From Clostridium_AM sp900759715 (lineage in GTDB: Bacteria; Bacillota; Clostridia; Clostridiales; Clostridiaceae): 64,000 nt of DNA. The DNA is taken from NCBI GenBank assembly GCA_900759715.1, contig CAAEXF010000132.1:129074-193073 (forward strand). The letters run 5' to 3'. Positions 1 to 9,161 of the stretch are shown here, piece after piece (the stretch's first letter is position 1; the number at the start of each line of letters is the position of its first letter). The notes beneath the pieces were generated by a model. It ran no database searches and had not been told where the DNA came from. It was given only the letters and a program-made list of their open reading frames with translations. Made by a program: the position numbers and the translations under genes.

Positions 1-1263
1 TGCAACCTCAGCAACAAATAACGAATAATCGGCATAAACATAAGGCTGATTTTTTCTTGAATAGTAAGAATGTATTGAGTGCCCCATCTCATGTGCAAGA
101 GTTGAAACATCATTTAGTTTAAAATCGTAATTTAAAAGCACATAAGGCATAGTATCATAATCTCCTGAAGAATATGCTCCACCTCTTTTGCCTTTGTTAG
201 GATATATGTCTATCCAACCTTCTTCTATTCCTTCGCTGAAAATATTTAAATACTCTTCTCCTAACGGCTTTATACCTTCTTTTACAATCTTTACCGCATC
301 ATCAAATTCTATGTTTTCCTTTGGAGTGTCGATAATAGGTACATATAAATCATACATATGAATCTCATCTAATCCCAAAAGCTTTTTCTTAATTTTAACG
401 TATCTATGAAGTGAGCTTAAATTTTTATTTATAGTATTAACGGTATTTTCATATACCTCTAATGGTATGTTATTAGGCTTTAATGAGCACTCTAAGGCAC
501 TACTATAGTTTCTTGTTTTAGATATAAAGATGAAGTTTTTAATTGATGAAGTCAAAGATGCTGCAAAGGTATTTCTGTATTTATTATAGGTGTCAAATAA
601 CCCTTTGAATGCTTCTTTCCTTACTCTTCTATCTTTAGATTGAATATAGCTTCCATAATTAGATTCCGTTAATTCTACATTATTGCCTTCCTCATCCTTG
701 ATTACAGTAAAAGTCATATCTGCATCTGATAACATACTAAAAATTCTATCTGGTGCATTTAAACAGTCTGAAACTGAAGCCATAAGCTCTTCTTTTTCTT
801 TTGTCAGGGTGTGAGGTTTTCTTTTTAATATATCTTCCAGTAGAAAAGTATACATTTTTAAATCTGGATTGTTTTCTATTTCTTTTTCTATGGTTCCTTC
901 AGGAAGGCTCAAAATTTCTGGAACAAAAAATGCTTGAGTACTACCTATTTCCGCAATATAGGTAAATATCTTATCTTTTAGAGCTTGATATGTTGGATTA
1001 GCAGTATCTTCATCACTTTTCAAATGAGCATAGACTGCTAATTTACCAGCAAGTCTTGATACCTCTTCATCTAGCTTAAGATATTCTAATAAGTACTTTC
1101 CATTTCCTAGCTTACCAGAGAATTCTATAAGTTTAGGAACTCTCACCTTTAAATCTTCAAAATCCTTTTCCCATTGCTCCTCATTCTTATATATTTTATC
1201 AACTCTCCACTTGTACTCCTTAGGTATTTCATCTCTAGTTTTAATCTTTTTAACCTCTGCCAT
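1..1263 (-). CDS. pepF: oligoendopeptidase F, C-terminus beyond the window edge
   Basis: The reverse strand is open from an ATG at 1263 to base 1, giving 421 codons of a protein family that is usually about 600 residues, so roughly the last third lies outside the window. The zinc-binding motif HEMGH of M3 peptidases is visible near residue 387, inside a context reading LAHEMGHSMH or close to it. The N-terminal part matches the PepF helical domain. PepF enzymes are cytoplasmic metallopeptidases that cut oligopeptides of about 7 to 17 residues. The gene starts a few bases after a GGGGAG ribosome site. It is cut by the window edge, not by a mutation, as far as can be seen. Confidence 0.93.
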   Translation of the reverse strand, partial: MAEVKKIKTRDEIPKEYKWRVDKIYKNEEQWEKDFEDLKVRVPKLIEFSGKLGNGKYLLEYLKLDEEVSRLAGKLAVYAHLKSDEDTANPTYQALKDKIFTYIAEIGSTQAFFVPEILSLPEGTIEKEIENNPDLKMYTFLLEDILKRKPHTLTKEKEELMASVSDCLNAPDRIFSMLSDADMTFTVIKDEEGNNVELTESNYGSYIQSKDRRVRKEAFKGLFDTYNKYRNTFAASLTSSIKNFIFISKTRNYSSALECSLKPNNIPLEVYENTVNTINKNLSSLHRYVKIKKKLLGLDEIHMYDLYVPIIDTPKENIEFDDAVKIVKEGIKPLGEEYLNIFSEGIEEGWIDIYPNKGKRGGAYSSGDYDTMPYVLLNYDFKLNDVSTLAHEMGHSIHSYYSRKNQPYVYADYSLFVAEVA

Positions 1264-1402
1264 TACAATCTCCCCTTTATTAATTTTAAAGACTACTAAT
1301 ACTTTGATTATATATAGGTTAACTGACCACTTTTATCCCTATATATAATCAATTATATTCATATCTAAAATAAGTTTTCCCATATTTTACTTTATTATAA
1401 CA

Positions 1403-1435
1403 TATAAACATGATTCTTAGCATCAGATGGAGTTT
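1403..1435 (-). repeat. 33-bp end fragment of the dispersed repeat (copy D)
   Basis: These 33 bases match, with a few changes, the end of the dispersed repeat that is complete at 56053-56238 and 61517-61702: the conserved GTTTATA terminus and the first arm of the terminal hairpin up to GGAGTTT. The rest of the repeat is missing. It lies between pepF and the ClC gene and looks like a decayed remnant. Confidence 0.6.
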
Positions 1436-1452
1436 GTCTATGGTTAAGCCAT

Positions 1453-3045
1453 TTAGGCATTATTAATAGCATAAGAACTTTCCGCCATTTTCAATAAGTT
1501 TTCTCTTATGCTTATTTCACTATGTTCACTAGTTAGAACAACTAAATAATCACCTGCATAAATACTAGTATTCCCTCTTGGAATAACTTCATTATCGCCT
1601 CTTTTTATTGACACTAACAAACACTTCTCTGGCATATTCAGTTCCTTAATCTTTTTACCTTCAAGGTATGAACCGTGATGTACTACAACTTCTAAAATTG
1701 TTTTTACATTGTTATCTTCTGATAACTCTTTGTGACCATTCTTTGCCAATATTCTCTCGAGCAGTGATTCATAAATCGGCTTTGAGCCCATCAAATCAGC
1801 TATAATATATGCAATGATAGATACTAATGCCAAAGATAATAAATGATTAAAGGAACCTGTCATTTCAGTAATTAAGATACTTCCAGTAATCGGAGCTCTT
1901 ACTATTGCTGTAAAATAACCTGCCATTCCTAGTATCATAAAATTATTTACATATTGAGGTGGAAAATGAACAAGTTTAACTAAAATAGTTCCATAAATAG
2001 CTCCAGTCATTCCTCCTATTACTAGTAAAGGAAAGAAGATTCCACCTGGTGCACCTGAGCCAAAACTAACCATTGAAAAAGCAAACTTTATCAAAAGTAA
2101 AATAAATAAAAATCTTAATGTGTTATTGCCATTAATTATTGATACTATAAGTTCATGACCACCGCCTAGAACTTCAGGTAAAAACAATCCAAGCATACCT
2201 GCTAAAACAAATGGAATAATCGGTCTGAACTGTACCGGCAGCCATTTCTGATTTGCATATAAATTTTGCGTTTTAAGTAAAGTATAATTATAAAAAACTC
2301 CAAACATACCTATTATTATTCCGAATATAATAATAAAAGCATAATATTTTAGTGGAAGCACAGAAAAACTTTCAAATTGAAATATTGGCTTTAGCCCAAA
2401 AAATTCTTTTGATACGAAGTCTGCCACTAAAGATGCTGACATTGTAGAAATCAGCACTAAGGGTGAAAAGTTTTTATGTACTTCCTCCAGAGCAAAAATT
2501 ACTCCGGCTAAAGGCGCATTAAAAGCTGCTGCTAAACCAGCACTTGCACCACTAGTAATAAGATATTTTTCTTCTATTTTTATTCGCTTAAATATTCTAC
2601 TAAATCCTTGACCTACAGCCGCTCCTAGTTGAATTGACGGGCCTTCTCTTCCTAAAGATAATCCAGCTGTAATACATATAACACCACCGACAAATTTCTC
2701 AACTATAACTCTCCACCAGTTCATATTAAGGTGTCCCATTAATATTCCTTCAACCTGAGGTATTCCACTTCCACTAATCATCGGATTTTTCTTTATCATA
2801 TTTCCTACAATGTATCCTCCAACTATTAGCACTATAATCCATATAGGGATCAACCAAATATTTTCTGTTTGAGCTTTATAAATACTTTTAGCTAGTAAAC
2901 CTGCCTTATCTAGGGCTAGTCTATAAAATACAACTAATAAACCAGAAATTAGGCCTACCATAATACCTTCACTTACTAACTTGATTCTATATTTTTGCAT
3001 AAAAAATAAAGTATCAGTCGTACAATTACTGTTGTTGGTTTTCAT
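1453..3045 (-). CDS. ClC-family chloride channel/antiporter with C-terminal TrkA-C domain
   Basis: This 530-residue membrane protein is a ClC chloride/proton (or fluoride/proton-like) transporter. The selectivity filter motifs are visible: GSGIPQ at about residues 92-97, GREGP at 132-136 with the gating glutamate, and GGIFFP near residue 338. The ClC fold occupies residues 20-435. After it comes a TrkA-C (RCK-C) regulatory domain at about 445-525, a combination well known in bacterial ClC proteins. The GREGP glutamate suggests an exchanger rather than a pure channel. The start is an ATG preceded by GGAGGTG. It is a single gene, separated from its neighbours by more than 150 bases on each side. 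Confidence 0.92.
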   Translation of the reverse strand: MKTNNSNCTTDTLFFMQKYRIKLVSEGIMVGLISGLLVVFYRLALDKAGLLAKSIYKAQTENIWLIPIWIIVLIVGGYIVGNMIKKNPMISGSGIPQVEGILMGHLNMNWWRVIVEKFVGGVICITAGLSLGREGPSIQLGAAVGQGFSRIFKRIKIEEKYLITSGASAGLAAAFNAPLAGVIFALEEVHKNFSPLVLISTMSASLVADFVSKEFFGLKPIFQFESFSVLPLKYYAFIIIFGIIIGMFGVFYNYTLLKTQNLYANQKWLPVQFRPIIPFVLAGMLGLFLPEVLGGGHELIVSIINGNNTLRFLFILLLIKFAFSMVSFGSGAPGGIFFPLLVIGGMTGAIYGTILVKLVHFPPQYVNNFMILGMAGYFTAIVRAPITGSILITEMTGSFNHLLSLALVSIIAYIIADLMGSKPIYESLLERILAKNGHKELSEDNNVKTILEVVVHHGSYLEGKKIKELNMPEKCLLVSIKRGDNEVIPRGNTSIYAGDYLVVLTSEHSEISIRENLLKMAESSYAINNA

Positions 3046-3165
3046 ATAAATTCACCTCCATTAACTTATATCACTTTTCATCAATCAATAAAGTTCTTAT
3101 CTTACAGTTATTAATTTAACTATATGAATTCATAACTTAATTTCCCTTGAAAATCATGGAATTTA

Positions 3166-3193
3166 AAATAGCTATCGGCAACCGATAGCTATG
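3166..3193 (-). terminator. hairpin terminator after the zinc-ribbon gene
   Basis: An 11-bp perfect stem (ATAGCTATCGG and its complement) with a 3-base loop lies just past the stop codon of the small zinc-ribbon gene; on the reverse strand it runs into TTTTAAATT. Confidence 0.65.
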
Positions 3194-3206
3194 TAAATAA
3201 ACTTAA

Positions 3207-3368
3207 TTATCTTCTGTTATTTCTTTGTTCTTGCTTTCTTGCTCTTCTGCAATCTGGGCATCTTACTGGATCATTTTCGAATCCTTTTTCTTTGTAGAAC
3301 TCTTGCTCTCCTTCTGTAAATATGAAATCCTTTCCACAATCTTTACAGCTTAATGTCTTATCTGCCAT
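3207..3368 (-). CDS. small zinc-ribbon protein, 53 residues
   Basis: The protein begins MADKTLSCKDCG and contains two CxxC pairs (CKDC and CPDC) about 24 residues apart, followed by an arginine/lysine-rich tail. This is the widespread clostridial zinc-ribbon family that binds one zinc ion; its job is unknown, though the basic tail suggests nucleic-acid contact. The start at 3368 is chosen because TACGGAGGT lies about 8 bases upstream; an upstream in-frame ATG at 3422 has no ribosome site. It is monocistronic and ends in a hairpin terminator. Confidence 0.85.
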   Translation of the reverse strand: MADKTLSCKDCGKDFIFTEGEQEFYKEKGFENDPVRCPDCRRARKQEQRNNRR

Positions 3369-3584
3369 TTGAACATACCTCCGTATTTTATATTGGGTAT
3401 CTAACAACTCACAAACAACCATTTTCCAAAATAAAATCGGAGAATGTTATCATGATATTAAATCCCTCTGTTTTGCTACAGTGTACATTATACCACATTG
3501 TGCATATATTGTCTAGATATCTTCATTGTTTTCCACACTTCTAAACTTGTAACTATCTTGCTTATTTTCTATAATTCTAACAAC

Positions 3585-3938
3585 CTATCCCTTGGGTTTA
3601 AATATTAAAGAAGCAAGGAATGCAAAAATTAATGCCGATGATATACCTGCACTTGTAACCTCAAAAATTCCAGTAAGTACTCCTATGATACCGTCTCTTT
3701 TTGCTTCTAATAACGCACCCTTTACTAACGCATTACCAAAGCTGCTAATTGGTACGGATGCACCTGCACCTGCAAACTTTATTAATGGCTCGTATAGCCC
3801 GAATCCACCTAAGATAGCACCTATTACAACTAATGTACATGTTGTATGAGCTGGAGTAAGTCTAAATACATCCATCATAATTTGGCCTATTACACAAATT
3901 CCTCCACCAATTACAAATGCCCAAATAAATTTTACCAT
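3585..3938 (-). CDS. spoVAE: stage V sporulation protein AE
   Basis: This 117-residue protein with several hydrophobic segments is SpoVAE, part of the SpoVA channel that moves dipicolinic acid into the forming spore and out again at germination. It resembles SpoVAC three genes away, as expected from their shared origin. The ATG at 3938 sits about 9 bases after AGAGGTG, so it is preferred to a GTG at 3950 that overlaps that ribosome site. It is the last gene of the spoVAC-spoVAD-spoVAE operon, 17 bases after spoVAD. Confidence 0.93.
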   Translation of the reverse strand: MVKFIWAFVIGGGICVIGQIMMDVFRLTPAHTTCTLVVIGAILGGFGLYEPLIKFAGAGASVPISSFGNALVKGALLEAKRDGIIGVLTGIFEVTSAGISSALIFAFLASLIFKPKG

Positions 3939-3955
3939 AACTAATGACACCTCTT

Positions 3956-4957
3956 TTACATTTCTATGGATACAGCATGCGCTATGCTGGGTATACTCTC
4001 TTTTTGCTGATATGACAGTGGAGATAGCAAAGCCCCTGTTGCCACAATCAAAATCTTTTTTAACTCGCCTTTTTTCATACGATTTAAAAAATGACTATAT
4101 GTTACTATTGCAGAACAACCACAGCCACTTCCACCTGCTATAGTTGGCTGCTCTGGCTTATATATCAACATTCCGCAATCTGTAAACTTATTTTCCGGAA
4201 TAATTATACCTTGTTCTTGTAATAAATCCTTTGCTATTTTATGTCCTACTGAACCTAAATCTCCTGTTGCAATAATATCGTAGTATGAATGATCAATATT
4301 TAGATCTTTAAAATGCGCTTTTATAGTATCTACAGCTGCTGGAGCCATAGCTGCTCCCATATTAAAAGGATCAGAAATTCCCATATCAATAACTTTTCCA
4401 ATAGTTGCTGATGTAACTCTAGGACCCTTACCATTTTTACCTAAAAGTGATACTCCTGCTCCAGTAACAGTCCATTGAGCAGTAGGTGGTTTCTGTCCGC
4501 CATATTCAGTAGGATATCTGAATTGTTTTTCTGCTGTTGAATTATGACTAGAAGCACCTGAGACAACATATTTAGCATAATTACCGTCTATCATCATTGC
4601 AGCTAGCGCTAATCCTTCCATAGAGCTAGAACAGGCTCCAAATACACCTAAAAAAGGTAATCCTAGCGTTCTTGCAGTAAAGCTACTACTAATTATTTGA
4701 TTCAAAAGGTCTCCACTTATAAAAAACTGAATATCCTGCTTTTTTAAACCAGATTTTTGTATAGCTATTTCAGCTGCTTCTTCTAAGAGCCTTCTTTCTG
4801 CCTTTTCAAAACTATCTTGACCAATCCATGTATCTTTATGCAAGATATCAAAATCTTTAGCTATAGCCCCAGCTGCTTCAAAAGGGCCTCCTACAGCTGC
4901 TGAACTTAAAATTACAGGTTTGGAGTTAAATATCCAAGATTGATTACCTATAAGCAT
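3956..4957 (-). CDS. spoVAD: stage V sporulation protein AD
   Basis: The 333-residue product is SpoVAD, the cytosolic-side, thiolase-fold subunit of the SpoVA complex that binds dipicolinic acid. Thiolase-like features are visible, including the small-residue run with CSSSMEG near residue 110 and the glycine-rich stretch GGSGCGCS near residue 278. The ATG directly follows the TAA stop of spoVAC, so the two are translationally coupled. Length agrees with the family (about 335). Confidence 0.95.
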   Translation of the reverse strand: MLIGNQSWIFNSKPVILSSAAVGGPFEAAGAIAKDFDILHKDTWIGQDSFEKAERRLLEEAAEIAIQKSGLKKQDIQFFISGDLLNQIISSSFTARTLGLPFLGVFGACSSSMEGLALAAMMIDGNYAKYVVSGASSHNSTAEKQFRYPTEYGGQKPPTAQWTVTGAGVSLLGKNGKGPRVTSATIGKVIDMGISDPFNMGAAMAPAAVDTIKAHFKDLNIDHSYYDIIATGDLGSVGHKIAKDLLQEQGIIIPENKFTDCGMLIYKPEQPTIAGGSGCGCSAIVTYSHFLNRMKKGELKKILIVATGALLSPLSYQQKESIPSIAHAVSIEM

Positions 4958-5437
4958 TTACATCACACCTAACCATTCGATAGTAATTCTTAAAATAGCC
5001 ATAACAAAAGCGGAAAAAACCCCAAAGACAATTACTGAACCAGCTATTCTAAACATATTTCCACCTACTCCAAGCACATATCCTTCACTTTTGTGTTCAA
5101 TAGCTGCAGAAGCCATTGAATTAGCAAAACCAGTAACGGGAATGGCTGTTCCTGCACCAGCCCATTGTGCAATGTGATCATAAACTCCAAAACCGGTAAG
5201 TAAAACTGAAATTATAATTAGTGTTGCTGAAGTTGGATTGCCTGCAGCTTCCTCTTTGAAATGGAAATAATTAACATAAGTCCATTGCAATCCCTGCCCA
5301 ATGAAACATATAAATCCTCCTGAGATAAATGCTCTAATACAGTTTTTTAAAACTTGCCTTTTTGGCTCTCTATCTTTTGCAAACTTTTGATATTCTTGCT
5401 GCTCTTTAGTAAACTGATTTTTTTTCTGATTAGACAT
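4958..5437 (-). CDS. spoVAC: stage V sporulation protein AC
   Basis: This 159-residue membrane protein is SpoVAC, which in Bacillus behaves as a mechanosensitive channel in the spore inner membrane. A charged N-terminus of about 40 residues precedes four or so hydrophobic segments. The ATG at 5437 is preceded by AGAAGGTG; an upstream in-frame ATG at 5473 lacks such a site. It leads a three-gene operon without spoVAA, spoVAB or spoVAF, the reduced arrangement known from clostridia. A candidate sigma-G promoter lies just upstream. Confidence 0.94.
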   Translation of the reverse strand: MSNQKKNQFTKEQQEYQKFAKDREPKRQVLKNCIRAFISGGFICFIGQGLQWTYVNYFHFKEEAAGNPTSATLIIISVLLTGFGVYDHIAQWAGAGTAIPVTGFANSMASAAIEHKSEGYVLGVGGNMFRIAGSVIVFGVFSAFVMAILRITIEWLGVM

Positions 5438-5458
5438 TTTATCACCTTCTAGCGTAAT

Positions 5459-5488
5459 TATTATGTTTTTCAATTTCCTATTTTATTG
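5459..5488 (-). promoter_or_regulatory. candidate sigma-G promoter of spoVACDE
   Basis: On the reverse strand, CAATA at 5488-5484 and CATAATA at 5465-5459 are 18 bases apart. The second is a good match to a forespore sigma-G -10 box (CATAMTA) and the first a partial match to its -35 (GMATA). It lies 22 bases before the spoVAC start, so its transcript would begin close to the ribosome site. SpoVA operons are known sigma-G targets; this site is inferred. Confidence 0.4.
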
Positions 5489-5705
5489 TTGCTATTTTTA
5501 TGTCTTTGCATACGTAAATTTTGCTTAGGCATCTGAAAGAAAATAGACTAGTATACTGACCAGTTATTTTTTTGAAGATGCCTTATGTAACAGATAATTA
5601 TTTGTATGTTTAATATGCTCTAAGCTTTATTAAATTATACTTTAGAGCCATAATTAGCGATAATTTCAATATCTTAAATTATTCAATTTTATTTTATAAA
5701 ATAAA

Positions 5706-5735
5706 AAAACGTATTGTTTTTCTCCAATACGTTCT
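5706..5735 (-). terminator. terminator of the mur operon
   Basis: A 9-bp stem (AACGTATTG) with an 8-base loop is followed on the reverse strand by TTTTTTTATTTTAT. It sits just after the murR stop codon and is a textbook intrinsic terminator. Confidence 0.85.
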
Positions 5736-5741
5736 CATCCA

Positions 5742-6590
5742 TTATTTAAATTTAAGTTCTTCTACCATTTTTCTAGTCTCTCTCAAAGATCTGTCAATCT
5801 GCCCAAAGTTATTCTTTGCTACTCCAATAAATAATATATCAATTAATGTTAACTGTGCTATTCTTGAGGATATGGCTCCTACTCTCAAATCCTTTTCTAT
5901 ACTTGGCACCTGAAGTTTTATATCTGCTATTGAAGATACAGGATTGGATCCGTATTTTGTTATAGATATACACTTTGCCCCTTTTTCTTTTGCCTTAGAT
6001 AAGGCACTATAAACTTCCTTTGTTTTTCCAGCATAAGATATTGCAATTGCAACATCCTCAGCCTCAATGTGTGCAGCTATTGAAAGCTGCATATGGCTAT
6101 CTAAATGCATAAATGCATTTTTATTTATTCTCATTAGCTTGTATTGAAAATCGAGTGCTATTAGCGCTGAAGCACCTACTCCAAAGAGATAAATATGCTT
6201 CGCCTTTTGAATAGCATTAACAGCTTCTTCAACTTGTTTTTCATCCAGTAATTCAAGAGTATCCTCAATAGTTTTAATATTCTTTCTTGCTGTCTTAGAC
6301 ATTACCTCTCTAACTGTATCTTTTACATCTATATAGTCATAATCTGCTTCTTCGCCTTTTTCCTCAACATCATTCTTGGCAAGAGCAATTTTAAATTCCT
6401 GAAAGCCTTCAAATCCTATTTTCTTTACAAATCTAATGACACTGGCTCCACTAGTATCTGTAAAAGAAGCTAACTCTGCAGCAGAAAGTTTATAAATTTC
6501 ACTTGTATTATTTAAAACATACTCCGCTATTTTTTTCTCCGAATCAGTCATATTCTCAAAGCTTTGTTTTATTATTAGCGAACAGTTCAT
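5742..6590 (-). CDS. murR: RpiR-family transcriptional regulator (MurR type)
   Basis: The 282-residue protein has an N-terminal helix-turn-helix of the RpiR family (about residues 1-77, with AELASFTDTSGASVIRF) and a SIS sugar-phosphate-binding domain (about 105-240, with HIYLFGVGASA). MurR repressors sense N-acetylmuramate 6-phosphate. As the last gene of murQ-murP-mupG-murR, 13 bases behind mupG, it is the obvious regulator of this operon, and two matching palindromes lie in front of murQ. The specific ligand is inferred from context. Confidence 0.88.
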   Translation of the reverse strand: MNCSLIIKQSFENMTDSEKKIAEYVLNNTSEIYKLSAAELASFTDTSGASVIRFVKKIGFEGFQEFKIALAKNDVEEKGEEADYDYIDVKDTVREVMSKTARKNIKTIEDTLELLDEKQVEEAVNAIQKAKHIYLFGVGASALIALDFQYKLMRINKNAFMHLDSHMQLSIAAHIEAEDVAIAISYAGKTKEVYSALSKAKEKGAKCISITKYGSNPVSSIADIKLQVPSIEKDLRVGAISSRIAQLTLIDILFIGVAKNNFGQIDRSLRETRKMVEELKFK

Positions 6591-6603
6591 ATATTTTCCC
6601 CTT

Positions 6604-7680
6604 CTATACTATTTTAAATCTAAATTTACTCTCATCTTTTATATAATCTAGCAAAAATAATTCTTCCTCAATTACCATTCCAATCACATTGACCCTGCTA
6701 TCTTCCTTTAAATCTCTTCTGCATATCTGTAATTCACCCATATATCTCAGATAGCCTTCATTATCTACAGTAATTGAACCTTTTTTTCTATAAGTTATAT
6801 GTCCAAGTTTAACTACACCAGAATTCATACACATTCGGCTTTCGACAGCTCTAACTAGATCCTCAGCGCCATCACTCCTATTAGTATAACTTTTATAATT
6901 CAGCATATCCAAGGACACATTATCAGAAACCATAGGATTCACCTTTAACTCAATAATATCCTCTGGTATTGAACCTACTTCACATATTTCTTTATCAGAT
7001 GGTATACTATCTCCGAAAAATACGTTATCTACTCCTAGAGCATAAAGATGCTTGGCACATATTTCAGGTTTTAAAAATCTATGCATTTCAAGTGTAGGTA
7101 AGCCCTCCTGAAGAGGCGGTCTCTTATTTATTAAAGATGGTATAAAAGCTGATATCTCCATATCCAAATTTTTCAACATATCATTTTTTCTAAGTAGACT
7201 ATCAATAGATATACCTGTATTCATTCTAGGATAAAAATTATGACATGCCTGCATATTTTCAAGGCAAGGACCGTAGCTTTCAAACTCTCTCAAAAACTTT
7301 TCTGTTACAGTACTTCCATTTATCTCAATTTTAAGTCCAAACTCGTTTTTTGTAAATCCAGCTATTTCCTCTGGCGAAAATCCATAGTCAATTCTAAGTA
7401 CATCAATTCCAAATTCTTTAATCTTCCTTAGATCATTTTGCTGTATATTTAAATATTCGAAGCCCTTTGGAGAGATATCTGCTATGACTTTCATCCCCAA
7501 AGTCTTTGCCTCTCTTATTATTGAGGTAAATTCATTTATAATTATATCATAATTTGCCTCAGGAATATGAAGTGATGTAAATATTCTGTCAAACCCATTT
7601 TCCCTAGCAACCTTTATGTATCTAATATTGTCCTCTAGACTGTAGTTTAAACCCATATATATAGAAATGCCCTTTCCCAT
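6604..7680 (-). CDS. mupG: DUF871/MupG-type 6-phospho-N-acetylmuramidase
   Basis: This 358-residue cytoplasmic protein belongs to the DUF871 family, a TIM barrel (about residues 1-235) followed by a smaller cyclophilin-like domain. Staphylococcus aureus MupG, from this family, splits MurNAc-6-phosphate-GlcNAc into MurNAc-6-phosphate and GlcNAc after PTS uptake. Here the gene sits between the PTS transporter and the regulator of a MurNAc operon, which supports the same role: the imported substrate is probably the cell-wall disaccharide MurNAc-GlcNAc. The start is an ATG after GGAGGG. A strong hairpin lies between it and the upstream PTS gene. Confidence 0.85.
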   Translation of the reverse strand: MGKGISIYMGLNYSLEDNIRYIKVARENGFDRIFTSLHIPEANYDIIINEFTSIIREAKTLGMKVIADISPKGFEYLNIQQNDLRKIKEFGIDVLRIDYGFSPEEIAGFTKNEFGLKIEINGSTVTEKFLREFESYGPCLENMQACHNFYPRMNTGISIDSLLRKNDMLKNLDMEISAFIPSLINKRPPLQEGLPTLEMHRFLKPEICAKHLYALGVDNVFFGDSIPSDKEICEVGSIPEDIIELKVNPMVSDNVSLDMLNYKSYTNRSDGAEDLVRAVESRMCMNSGVVKLGHITYRKKGSITVDNEGYLRYMGELQICRRDLKEDSRVNVIGMVIEEELFLLDYIKDESKFRFKIV

Positions 7681-7754
7681 AATTGTTAACCCTCCATTTC
7701 TAATTTTTGATTAACACCCCTATGTTTTAAAGCATCGGGATTTGTAAGCAATCT

Positions 7755-7782
7755 GAGAGCCTTTCTTAAAAGAAAGGCTCTC
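7755..7782 (-). other. intercistronic hairpin between murP and mupG
   Basis: A perfect 13-bp inverted repeat (GAGAGCCTTTCTT and its complement) with a 2-base loop lies 10 bases after the murP stop codon. No U-run follows on the reverse strand, so it is more likely an RNA-stability or partial-termination hairpin that sets the ratio of murQP to mupG-murR than a full terminator. Confidence 0.6.
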
Positions 7783-7791
7783 TTATATGAA

Positions 7792-9138
7792 CTATTCTAT
7801 TATATCATCAAAGCCTAATATTAATGTAGCAGTAAAACCTGCTGCATATGCCACTAAAACACCTAGTATATATAGTAATGGTGTAGTAGTTATTGCTGCA
7901 AGTGGAATACCAGAAAGTCCCATGCTTGTAGATGCAACCTTAAATAATGCCTGTGTAGCACCACCAAAGGCACCTCCTATACATGCTCCAATGAATGGTT
8001 TACCAAGAGGTAAAGTAACACCATATATTAATGGCTCTCCTACTCCCATCATTCCTATTGGTAATGCAGTAATAATTGTCTTCTTCATCCTCTTGCTCTT
8101 GGTTTTTACATATACAGCTATTGCCGCTCCAACTTGCCCTGCTCCAGCCATAGCTAATATAGGTAATAGTACGTTCAATCCTGTTGATTTAAGTAATTCC
8201 ACATGAACTGGAGTCAATCCTTGATGCAATCCAGTGAGTACTAGAGGCAAGAATGTTCCACCAAGTACAAAGCCAGTTACGGCCCCTCCGCCAGAAATAG
8301 CAGCCTTAGTAGCATTTCCTATAGCGTCAGATATAATTCCACCAGCAGGTTGAAGTGCGTAAATTGCTACAAAACTTGATACAAGCAATACTATAAGTGG
8401 TGTAAGGAATAAATCCAATACTTCAGGTACAATCTTTCTCAATTTCTTTTCAAGCCAGCTTGAGAATGCAACAACAAGTAATACTGCGATAATACCGCCT
8501 CTACCAGGTACTAATGCTTTTCCACCAAGCATTACCTTTGCTAAATCAGGATGAGTAATAACAGCAGCCATTACTCCACCAAGTGCAGGTGATCCGCCAA
8601 ATTCCTTAGCAGCGTTTATACCTACAAATAAGTTCAATCCAAAGTACACAGCATTACCCGCAACCTTTAATATACCGCCAAAGGTTCCTGCTCCAAAGCC
8701 TGGGTTATATTTAAGAACAATATTCAGTATAGCAGTTACAAGACCACATGCTATAAAAGCAGGTATTAGTGGAATAAATATATTTGATATCTTCTTAAGG
8801 AACAGTTTAAATGGTGTAGCATTTTTTGCCTTTATTTCTGACTTTCTCGCAGCTGCTTCATCCATTTCACCTATGCTTATACCGGAAATCAGACCAAATT
8901 CATATGCAACTTTATTTACTCTTCCTGGTCCAAGTATAATTTGTAGTTGCCCACCTTGTTCTACTACTCCCATTACTCCATCAATCTTCTTGATTTCCTC
9001 TATCTTTACAAGTCCCATATCTAGTATATTAAGTCTTAAACGTGTCATGCAGTGAGCAACCTGTGATAAGTTCTGCTTTTCTCCAACTACTTGATAAATT
9101 TGCTGAGCAATATCTTTTGGTGATAATTTTTGTGCCAT
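7792..9138 (-). CDS. murP: PTS transporter subunit EIIBC, MurNAc (or MurNAc-GlcNAc) specific
   Basis: The 448-residue protein has an EIIB domain at residues 1-85 with the phosphorylated cysteine in AHCMTRLRL (Cys30) and a glucose-superfamily EIIC membrane domain at about 105-448. There is no EIIA domain, so phosphate must come from an EIIA encoded elsewhere, as for E. coli and Bacillus MurP. Its place between murQ and mupG gives the substrate: N-acetylmuramate or its disaccharide with GlcNAc, phosphorylated during uptake. The ATG follows GGGGGATTAA. It starts 23 bases after murQ. Confidence 0.87.
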   Translation of the reverse strand: MAQKLSPKDIAQQIYQVVGEKQNLSQVAHCMTRLRLNILDMGLVKIEEIKKIDGVMGVVEQGGQLQIILGPGRVNKVAYEFGLISGISIGEMDEAAARKSEIKAKNATPFKLFLKKISNIFIPLIPAFIACGLVTAILNIVLKYNPGFGAGTFGGILKVAGNAVYFGLNLFVGINAAKEFGGSPALGGVMAAVITHPDLAKVMLGGKALVPGRGGIIAVLLVVAFSSWLEKKLRKIVPEVLDLFLTPLIVLLVSSFVAIYALQPAGGIISDAIGNATKAAISGGGAVTGFVLGGTFLPLVLTGLHQGLTPVHVELLKSTGLNVLLPILAMAGAGQVGAAIAVYVKTKSKRMKKTIITALPIGMMGVGEPLIYGVTLPLGKPFIGACIGGAFGGATQALFKVASTSMGLSGIPLAAITTTPLLYILGVLVAYAAGFTATLILGFDDIIE

Positions 9139-9161
9139 ATTTAATCCCCCTATCCAAATAT

